Positions 45,766 to 55,664 of a stretch of DNA of 64,000 nucleotides are shown in pieces. Where the stretch lies: the NCBI GenBank assembly GCA_002633005.1, contig NMRA01000044.1:181041-245040 (forward strand). The letters are read 5' to 3'. The position numbers and the translations under genes were made by a program. Source of the DNA: Phoronis australis. Taxonomy: Eukaryota > Phoronida > Phoronidae. How positions within the stretch are numbered: position 1 is the first letter of the stretch; each line of letters starts with the position of its first letter. A model generated the notes under the pieces. The model saw nothing but the letters and a program-made list of their open reading frames with translations, was not told the DNA's origin and did no database searches.

Positions 45766-48700
45766 ATGGCAGATCAAGCGGGGTGGACGTTTTCGTCCTC
45801 CGACCCTTTACCTGACTTCGCTGCAGGTTCAGCTCCAACGGATTTTGACAGTATGGGAACACTTGGTGATATTGATGGTAAGGATGCTAAAATCTGATTT
45901 ATTCGATCTATTGGTGCTGGTAAACTTGAAAAGTGGCAGGTGTAATGTCTTGCGTAAACCGCACGGGTGCACGGCTCCAGCTGCTTCCACTGTTTGTTTT
46001 GAACATTCTTGTTTTTTCTGTTAGTTGTGAGCAAAAAATACTACAAATTCATAGCTGGAAACGGTACCTAAATTCTCTTCTAACTGCACATTCGTGCACT
46101 CTAGAAGCGATCTTTTGGTGGTTTTATTATTTTGAAAGTGAAATGTTCATATATTTCCAGACATGCTGTTCTCTCAGTATCTCCTTCCCGAGTCAACTGC
46201 AGCAGATCCCCTGTTCAGCACAGACGACGCATCTTCAATTAAACAGGAACAAGACTTGCTAAATAACAGTGACTTAAATTTGGATGATTTACTCAACTAT
46301 GCCGGTGCTAATGTTGATTTAAGTGACAACAAGAACACTCTGCCGGACCTGTTGTCAGTTCCGCCGCCTCCGGTTCAGCCTAAACCAACGATACAAGTGA
46401 ACATAACTCCACAGCCCAACAATGCGGCACAACAGACTAAGCTGCTATTACAGCAATTGCTGCAACAACAACAGCAGCAGGCTCAAATACAGCCACAGAT
46501 TCAGTTGGTTACCACCCCTCAGCCTCAGACTGTTGCAAGTCAGCTGAGTGTACAACAACTCCAACAGGTTGGTCTGCACTATTTGGATGTTTAATGATGA
46601 CGTGACATGGCAGTAGATGACGCAGTTTGGACCCGTAAATAAGAATAGAAATGCCGTCACGCTGGGTCCAAATTGTCACAAATGATGTCGCACTAAACAT
46701 TCCAATATTGGATAGTGTAGGTTTATTAAATTGGGTGTAATAAATCACCAAACATTTTCCGGGCCAAAATTGTGGTTGGAAATGGTCCCCCTCTTGTGGC
46801 ATCCTAGGCTTGCAATTCAGATACTTTGTTAGGTAGCTAGTGTATGATATACTATAAGCTCTCTAAAGAATCTTGTACTGATATCTGCAGTTGCATTGGT
46901 CAATGTCCCTAAATACATTTATCTAATGTTGTGTTGAACACAAATTAACGTTTTGAAAATGATGTTTTAGTAAATTACTTGTGATTGAATTGCGGATAAC
47001 ATTGAGTTTAACGTTCCTGCTGCTGTGCTGTGCTCTATTTGTAAAAGCTCCATATGTGTTCAATTAGTTTTCATACACTGGTGATTCAACATTATTATTC
47101 AAAGCTTGTTCAGAAAGTTTGCCAGCATGTTTAATGTTTTGTGTTATAGTCAGTAAGGCATTTAATAATGAAACGTTACTTTTCCAGCTGTTACAGAACC
47201 AGTTAAACAAAGTTACGACGACAACACCTGCCAACATTGTCCTAGCCACAACATCGTCACCCAGCATCGCGGCGGCCCCATCACCCATCCAGACTGTGGT
47301 TACCAGTGGTAACAGTGTCATTACCACCAGTATACCTGTGCAGGTGGTGGATGCCAATAAACTGCCGATCACAAGGATCTCTACTAGCTGTGATGGCAAG
47401 CAGTTTCCCAAAGGTGAAAAGCGGACGACACACAATGCCATTGAGAAGCGTTATCGCCTGAGCATCAATGACAAGATTGTGGAGTTGAAAGACCTGATAG
47501 TTGGAACAGAAGCCAAGGTTGGTGGAAAACTATTTTAGTGATCTTTGCTATGAGCAAGTAAAAGGTTTGGTAACTGTTGTTATAATGATAAGCTGAAATG
47601 AACACAGGTAAATGAAAGGTGACATTTTCTTTATTAAATGTCAGTGTTGTACTAAATACAAATAAGTCTGAATGCATGAATGTGGTTTTTCTATTTTTTA
47701 TTGTCTGTTGTTTTCAGTTGAACAAGTCAGCGGTGTTGCGTAAAGCAATAGAGTATATAAGATACCTGCAAGCGACAAACCAGAAACTGAAGCAGGAGAA
47801 CAACGCATTGAAACTTGCCTTCCGCAGCAAGACTGGTATGTCTAATAAGCCAGCTGTTTTTCTATCCTGTTTGATTAAATCAGAATATCTTCAGTTTCAC
47901 ACGTTGTATTTGGTGGTTTGGCTAAAACTTGACAAAATAAGTAAGGACGCTACTTTTGCATAACTAGAGCACACAGTGACATCAAATCAAAGGAGTTACG
48001 ATGTGTGTCATCTTTCAGGTGAAGAGATTGGTGGGTTTACTGACATCAAGGAGGAGCCAATGACTCCGCCCCACTCTGACACCAGCTCCATCGGCAGTCC
48101 TGCCAGCAGCGACAACAGCAACCCGCCCAGTCCCGTCTTCAACGACGTAGTCAACGACAGGACGGTAAAGGTTCAGGGCATGATGGACAGGTCGCGATTT
48201 GCCCTTTGCATTTTCATGTTCGCTATTCTCGCGTTCAACCCGTTCAGCTCTCTTGTGGGTAGCCTGGACACTGGATTGAACAGCGGCGGTGACTATGCAC
48301 GTGGCCATACAGGGAGCAGGGCGTTACAGGAGGCTGATGAGGGTGAGTTATTAACTTTAAAAGAATACATTAAAAACTTAAAATGAAGTTGAAGTGGATT
48401 GAAGATAAGTCACTGAGTTCCCTTGCATATATATATTTGTGCCACGAAGAACTTAATTGTTTTGTATTGCATGGCATTGTATTGCACTCATGTTTCAGTG
48501 GATGGAGGCTGGTGGCAATCGATCATTCCAACCATGCTGCTATGGATGGTTAACATAGTTATTGTTACGTTGGTCTTGGCTCGTATAATGATCTTCGGTG
48601 AACCCGTCAATGCGCCACTGTCTGAAGCCTCGACTCTGTTCTGGCGACACAGGACACAGGCAGACAAGGACTTGCTTCAGGTGAGGGCATGATTAGTTAT

Positions 48701-51700
48701 TGCATTTAATTGGGTAGTTACTTTCATTAGTTCTTTTCATATAGAAGCTACAGCAAATACTATTGGGCTTGACTAGTTAGTAAATTTCATGCTCGGAGTA
48801 CTGATATTTAGTTGGAGTTTTTTTTTGTTTTTTTTTTTAACTGCAATGTAGATAAGCTTGATTTTTCATGGTAACAAAACAGTTGGAATTCATGTAATCT
48901 GACATCTTACACGGAGTTTGGTTTCTAATGGAACTAACATGTTTCAGTAGTTGATGCCGCGATTCTAACATTTTTGTTTTTTTGATTACCAAAAATTGTA
49001 AAATAAGTCGTGTAATTGCATGATACTGGTCACAAATCAATTAATGATTGGTTTGCAGCCAAGATGTTGAAAGTAGTACTTTCTGAAGGTGTTGGAATAC
49101 ATTAAACATGGCGTGCTGCACGTTATCAGTAAAACAGAACTGTGGCCTAATTCATTTTTATGCGCCCACATATTTATATGTGGACGCATTATGCCGTCAT
49201 TTCCGTCCGGGCGGCGTCCGCTGCTCTATCCCCAAAACCCTTTGACATACGTTCATGAAATTTGGCACATATGTTCCATTCATGAATGGGACGGCACGTG
49301 CGAAATTTTGGACGGATCCGACTACCGGTGTGCCCCCTAGTGGCAATTTTAGTTTTTTACGCTTACCTTTGTATCTTCAAAAGTCCTGAACGGATTTTCG
49401 CGAAATTTGGTATGTAGGCACCTATTAGTGAGATGACGCTATCCTCCCATTTTCAGATGGATTCGACATAGTTTGCGCCACCTAGTGGCCATTTTTACTG
49501 TTTTCGAGTCTGTATTTTTGCGTCCACCCCTCTATCAACCAAACCGCTCAAAGGATGATTGTGAAAATTGGCATGTTTATGCTTACTATGTAGAGGACGG
49601 TTGACGATGATTTTCCAACGATTTCGACTACTGTGGCGGCGCCTAGTAGCAGTTTTTTTGTGCCTATGGCTGTATCTCCTAAACCGTTCCAGGATCTTTA
49701 CGAAATTTAATGAGTGTATTTATATGATGTTAACAACAGACGATGACGACTTTTGGACGGATCCGACTACCAGTGTGCCCCCTAGTGGCAATTTTATTTT
49801 TTTTACGTTTAACTTTGTATCTTCAAAAGTCCTTAACGGATTTTCATGAAATTTGGTATGTAGGCACCTATTAGTGCGATGATGCTATCCTCTCGTTTTC
49901 GGATGGATTCGACCTAGTTTGCGACACGCAGTAGCCATTTTTACTGTTTTTTAGTCTGGTTTTTGGCGTCCACCCCTCTATCAACCAAACCGCTCTAGGT
50001 ATGATTGTGAAAATGGGCATGTATGTTCTTACTGTGAAGAGGACGGTTGACGCTGAATTTCCCATGACTTTGATTACTGTGGCGCCTCCTATTGGCAGTT
50101 TTTTTTTTGCGACCATGGCTGTATCTCCCAAACCGTTTGCAGGATCTTTACTAAATTTATGGTGGTAAATTTGTTTTTAATTCTATGTTTTTGTGGTGCT
50201 TTAAGCAACTGATGTATAGGATGTACTTGTATTATGGAGATCACTCACATTTTGCCCCTAGCCTATTGAGGAGACAATGACCATGCCAAAGTACAACATA
50301 CTACATATATGCCCTCAACTGGCCACTTTATGGTACCAATAAACAACCCTAGAAGTATACCGTATACGGTGCAATTGTGGGCGCATTTCAACGCTCTGCG
50401 TTGCTCTTGTTAAAAGTTATTAGATTGGAAGTGAGTTTTAAATTATTGATAACTTTGAGTTATGAAAACAGAACTTTGCGTTAACAGATTTCTGTTTTGG
50501 AAAACTGAAAATCGCAGTCTATAAGCATGGTATGAGGCTGACTAGTCATTTCTCAACCTTACTTTTCCATTTGCAGGGGAATCATGCTTCAGCAGCCTCT
50601 CAGCTGAAGCAAGCCCTACAAGCATTGGGACGCCCTTTGCCTACGACCCGATTTGATCTGATTGCCAGCTTGACGTGGAACTGTCTGCGCCAGTTGCTGC
50701 ACCGCGTGCACATCGGCCGTTGGATGTCTGTGCGTGCCGGAGGCTTGCAGGAGGCCGACGTTAAAAAGTCAGCACGCAAAGCAGCTCTAACCTACCACAA
50801 ACTGCACCAGCTCCACCTAACTGGTCACTTCAGTGCCACCCACTGGCAGGGTCTCAACCTCGCCATTTGCTCTGTGAATCTGGCTGAGGCAGCAGGTGAT
50901 GTACTTTCGCGTGAGATGAAGGCTGAGATTTATGCTACTGTGGCGATTGACTTGAAGCTGGTCTTTGGTGGGAAACTCGATTTCTTGGCGGTAAGTTATT
51001 TCATATTGCGTTTTGACTATAGAAGTAAAATAATGAATTACTACAGTTAGGTTGTGGTTGAAAAGAACTTAATAGTTATTGTAATAATGGTATGGTATGG
51101 TTTTGTATTGTATTTCATAATATATTTCTGCTTGTCTTTAGAGGATGTTCTTGAGCCGTGCTCGTCGTGTCTGCTTGAAAGATGGCGCTGACGCCCCTGC
51201 CACTATGTCTTGGCTGTGTGAACCATCAGGCCATCGCTTTTTCTTGGACGGCTCCTGGAAATGCGTTAAGAAGGACAGCATCTACACATCTGTCAGGGAC
51301 CCCACTGATCCACTGGCCATTGTGAAGCAAGCATTCCGTGAACACCTCTTAGAGAAGGCACTGTATGCGCTCGTTACACCTGGATATATCAGCGAGTCCG
51401 TTGTCGGTGGCGATCGAGCAAATGATGGGTAAGTAATGTGAATTCAGTTGTGAACATGATAAACTTCTTTGGTCTTGAGTAAATTACAGTCAAAACATTC
51501 CTAGTTTTAGTAATGAATTCTGTTTCACGAAAACATGCATCCATCCTTGTGCTTGAAGAGCATTACCTGACAATTCAATATACAACATTTGTCTCACTTT
51601 GTCATTTAACTGTGATATCACTTTGTTTGACCTCAAAGTGCATGTTGCAACTGATTTAAACAACACTCCGTCATTAAAGGTTTCTTTTCTCGTTTTTGTC

Positions 51701-54700
51701 CAGGATGTACATGTAAATCTTTCTGTTGCTGTGATGTAAGTGTGGTACAAATTCTGTCTTTATCTTGCAGCGAGCCACTGACCACAGATGTACATCATTA
51801 CACGCAACTGTTGAACTCTTGCTCGGTGTCTACAGACGATGTTTCCCGTTGGTGGTCTGCAGTGATCGAAGTCGGAGCCTTCTGGTTGGCTGGTGACTAC
51901 GAGGCTGCACACAAATTGAGTCAGATCATTGAAAACCCTCCCGCACAGATAGTTGAGTCAGAGTGAGTATTAATTGAGTAACTCCAGTAAATCTGAACTG
52001 AGACATGTTGCTGAGGTGGAAACCCTTATCGCCCTGAGTTTTCCCAGACTGTGGTGAATACATGCGTGCACCCATTTGTTGGAGTGGGCAAAAAGGTCCG
52101 CCCCAGAGAAACAAAAAGTCCCAGTCCACTAAAAAGACGCAGACACACGGTCCTGAAGGTGGTACCCCTGTTTTTTTTTTTAGTCCTCCCAATGTTATGT
52201 CAGAAATTCGATGCCTATTGAAAAGAGAAGGAATGTATTTCTTTACTGAAATTTTTGTGTTCTCTCTTTCAGTACCCTATTGTCCCAGTGTGTCTTGTTG
52301 GCGTACAAAGCCCGCAAGAACTTCCTGCTCAACGATAAAGATATCTGTAATTACGCCTGCCTGAAGGAGTGCAATGTGGCCGGTCAGCTTTTACAGAACT
52401 CTCTCTCAATCACGTCACACTACAGGCCTAACAAGACAGCCATGGTAAGTCTTGTCTAGTGAAACTTTCCTCTTCCATCTCTTGTGTGGTGCTCCACTGT
52501 GGTTGATTGTGTGTTGTGGGTGTTCCTGTTTATCTAATACAAACTTGATTGTCCCAATGTGATGGTCAGTTCATCTGGTTTGTCAGTTTGGTATCTTCCT
52601 GTGGTCATTAAAGCGTGATGTCATCTGGCAATACCTCACTGCTGGTAATCTAACCGCATACCCATTATACCGAACTTCGTTTGACTTGGCATTGGGTTTC
52701 TTTGCTCACTTTCGGTGGTCATTGAAGCCTCAAATCGTCCGACGATACCTCTTGGTTGGTAATCTGTGCTCTTGTTATCCACTATGTGGGAAGGCAGTGT
52801 GTCCTAGTTGGTCGAGTGTCTGTCTCCTATTGTCAAGGTCGTGGGTTCGTATCTGCCACATCCTTGAGCCAGGTCTTTGAGTCATCAGTTCAGTTTTTGT
52901 TTGAGTGTATGTGTTGTATTTGTTAATAAACGGGGTAAAAAGGGCTTTGGGTGTTTTGTTTAATGGGCCCTGGTTGAAGAGTCCCGTCACCTCTGATACA
53001 TTGTATGTCGGGACCACCTGCACTTTTTTTTGTACTATGTCTTACTTTTGACTTGACACCACTCCACCTAGCCGCAGTGCCTCAAGGCCCACTGGTGCTG
53101 GTGCATTGTAGTTGCATTGCACGGGTTGTAAGCCTGCGATGCATCTGCAGTGCAATCAATACCTTGGGTGTAATCTTCACGAGTCTGCGCAACGCTTTAT
53201 TTTGTACTATTCATTTTCTTTTTGTGCTCATCCTCGGGTATCCCCAGACCCGGATTGGGGGAGTCTTGTGCCTGTCGTGTATTTTTGTCTGTTGACATTA
53301 GTCGCAGTAAGCTGCAAGTTGAAGTTATGACATCTGTTCACATGTGACATTGAGAATTTACTAACTTCAAGTAACTGTTTTTATCGAAATTTATCATCAT
53401 CTAAAACTCGTTGTATCGAAATGTACCTCAGAAACCACTTTTGTGATTATGAATTTCATAATAGTTGACTTTTCAAGCTAGGGTAAACAAGCAAGACTTG
53501 TCTATTAATGAAACATGGTTTTTTGCAGGCGGTTCAGTTGCTGATCAGTGATTGGCTGTTGTCAACAAGGACAGGGCTATGGCAGAAAGAGTGTGATGAG
53601 TCACCCGGAGGTCAGCAGATCATGACATGCAGCGAGGAGTTGGCCTCCTTCCAACAAGACTTGGCCAGTCTGAGAAAACTGTCACAGAACTTCAAAGCAG
53701 CCTTACCCAGGGTGAGTCAAGTACTGATAGTGAAATCATCTCTGGGCGCGATTTTCGAAAGCAGGGTTATTTTCATTGGGCAGAAATTCAGGTCAAGTTG
53801 TTTGTAAGTTGTCTGTAAAATGAATTCGGAAAAAATTGACGGGTATAACAAAAGTGATGAACATATTCGAAAGTTTATTCTGTACTGTGTGAGTTGGTGT
53901 GTTAAGGCTTGGAACTAGTGCAGGAAGCACCTGAAATTTAAAACTCATTGCACTGGTTTCAAACTCGACAAAAGTAAGCCAAGCTCATGAGAGCGGAATT
54001 CAACCTCATTACTGCAACGAATCAAAACAGGTTGTAGGGAACACTAGACTTAGTATGGAGTAATGTGAAACTGACTCAGTACTGTAAATTAAGGAACATC
54101 TTCAATTTTAGTTGGAATTCGGAAGTTAAAAGTTAATGGTCAACTTCCCTAGTTTCAAATGACACTATTAACCACTTTTTCCCACAGGTTTTTTTACATG
54201 AAGCCACTTCAAGACTGATGGCTGGGGCTAGTCCTGCCCGAACACAACAGTTATTGAACAAGAGTGTGCGGCGGAGGGCAATCCACTTTACTTCTTATGA
54301 AAAAGGTAAGAGCAGTGTTAGTCCGTTGAGTTTTTTACATGAAGTAAAGATTGGTCGCGCGTGCGGTGGAGGCGATCAGTGCAAACATAGTTTAGCAGAA
54401 CACAAGTACTAACCAGAGTACGGCCGATGAGATTTGGATTTAGTTGTCGGGTTGCTTTCAAAACTCGGATGCTTTTCTGTGAACAGTATTTTAAAACTGC
54501 CCTGTATCTATGTAATATATGCCTTTCTCAACTGAGATTAGTACATTGTTCATGGAATGTAGCTACATAAAGCTACTGAACGATAGGCTATTCTCTGCCT
54601 GTGAATGGATTAATTGAAAACGATAAAAACCCCATGTCAGAAATCAGGAAGTTGTTAAACTTGAAAATTATGCCAATAGCTGGCTTCAGGGTAGAAAATT

Positions 54701-55000
54701 TTTGATCAAGCTTCTCCATGACATTCGAACCAAACATTCTCAATTTTCTTTCATCTCCTTTCAGACAAATACTCCGACACAGAAGGCCTGGACAGGGAAC
54801 ACGCCACAGCCCTCGTCATGGCTTGTCGTCACCTTCCAGAACAGTTGTTGTCTACCCCGGGTCAAAGGGCAGACATGTTGAAAGAGGCAGCGAAAACTTA
54901 TGAAAAATTGGGCGACAATGTTGCACTTATGAACTGTAGGAACATGATGAAGAAATGGGGAGCAAGTTTTAACAGTGTACCGCTGCAAGTGAACTGTTGA
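45766..55000 (+). CDS. SREBF: Sterol regulatory element-binding protein (SREBP)
   Basis: Thirteen exons (45766-45877, 46161-46567, 47188-47517, 47718-47835, 48019-48342, 48499-48680, 50577-50990, 51142-51428, 51771-51962, 52273-52444, 53529-53711, 54188-54305, 54765-55000) give 3075 nt and 1024 residues; vertebrate SREBPs have about 1140. SREBP is an ER-membrane transcription factor released by S1P and S2P to switch on sterol and fatty-acid genes. An acidic N-terminus ([15 protein letters not shown]) is followed by a Gln-rich stretch. The bHLH-Zip is at about 250-322 with the SREBP-specific Tyr in [19 protein letters not shown]1 (383-402) follows DRSR and has the N396-P397 pair needed for S2P, with L385-C386 as the expected cut. 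TM2 is about 439-462. The C-terminal SCAP-binding domain contains [27 protein letters not shown] and [20 protein letters not shown]. It is one gene, equally like SREBF1 and SREBF2. The ATG at 45766 was chosen; an in-frame ATG at 45664 would add 34 residues. Confidence 0.95.
49155..50411 (+). mobile_element. Helentron-like (HINE-type) repeat, copy 2, with higher-order tandem core
   Basis: It starts TTTTTATGCGCCCACATATT with a GCGCCCACATA/TATGTGGACGC hairpin and ends GTGGGCGCATTTCAACGCTC plus TGCGTTGCTCTTGTT (hairpin 50389-50403). GCGCCCAC at the start and GTGGGCGC near the end are inverse. The core has monomers of about 150 bp in the order A (GTGTGCCCCCTAGTGGCAAT), B (TGCGCCACCTAGTGGCC) and C (GGCGCCTAGTAGCAG). 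The three-monomer set repeats after about 445 bp. It occupies most of the SREBF intron 48681-50576 and has no coding frame. Confidence 0.65.
52070..52200 (+). repeat. Interspersed repeat fragment related to 13680-13760 and 43764-43802
   Basis: GGGCAAAAAGGTCCGCCCCA then GAGAAACAAAAAGTCC is the inverse of the block at 43764-43802. The GACGCAGACACACGGTCCTG word and T-run resemble 13705-13745. It ends shortly before the SREBF acceptor at 52272. Confidence 0.5.
52790..52865 (+). repeat. tRNA-derived SINE-like sequence
   Basis: An A-box-like TAGTTGGTCGAGTG (52805-52818) and a B-box-like GGGTTCGTATC (52843-52853) are spaced as in tRNA genes. Pairing of the stems is poor. It lies in SREBF intron 52445-53528. 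I see no other structure in that intron. Confidence 0.5.
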
Positions 55001-55664
55001 GATTTTGTGCGATCAGGAACCGATGCCATAATGTAGACTAACTTATTTTGTAACATGTGATTGTTAGAATGTATAAATGGATGTACAGTGTACATTAAAA
55101 ATGTTTTTAAAAAAGAGTTGTTTTGTTCTGGTAAAAGGTAGCACTGTAATGAAGTTCTGAAAATGGTGCACTCTATCTTGAGTACAATTTCCAGTCCATA
55201 GGATTGACCCAAATTTCCAGTAACCAATGATTTCGTCTTGTAGGTAGCACTTTAAATGGACTGAGTTGCAGGAAATGCATATATGATGCACGAAGTTCTG
55301 AATTGCTGGTGCTAATCTAGAAATTCAAACATATGATTTCTGAAATCTCAGTCCTTCAAAAGTATAACAGATTCGTTGATGAAGGCTTTTAATGGATTAG
55401 TACTCCTTGCTGAATTCAACCCTCCTGTACCATTTGTTAAGTCGTGAAATACTTTTATCAAAACCAAATACACACCGTTTGGTTTGTGAGCACAGCATCT
55501 ACTACGACCAATCTTCGACCTTTGTTGATAGGACACGCAGACTAGGCAACTATAATTTTAGGACCGCCTGTAGAATTGGGCTAATTTTACGTTCGTACAG
55601 GTAGTTGGCATTGAATTTCGTGGCATTTTGAGTTTGTGGAATATTTCACTTTTCAGGATTACTG
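55001..55664. other. Convergent intergenic region, SREBF and IFIT-like gene
   Basis: Both 3' UTRs lie here. ATTAAA at 55094-55099 is the likely SREBF polyadenylation signal. TTTAAT at 55388-55393 (ATTAAA on the minus strand) may serve the opposite gene. There is no credible coding frame. Confidence 0.5.
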
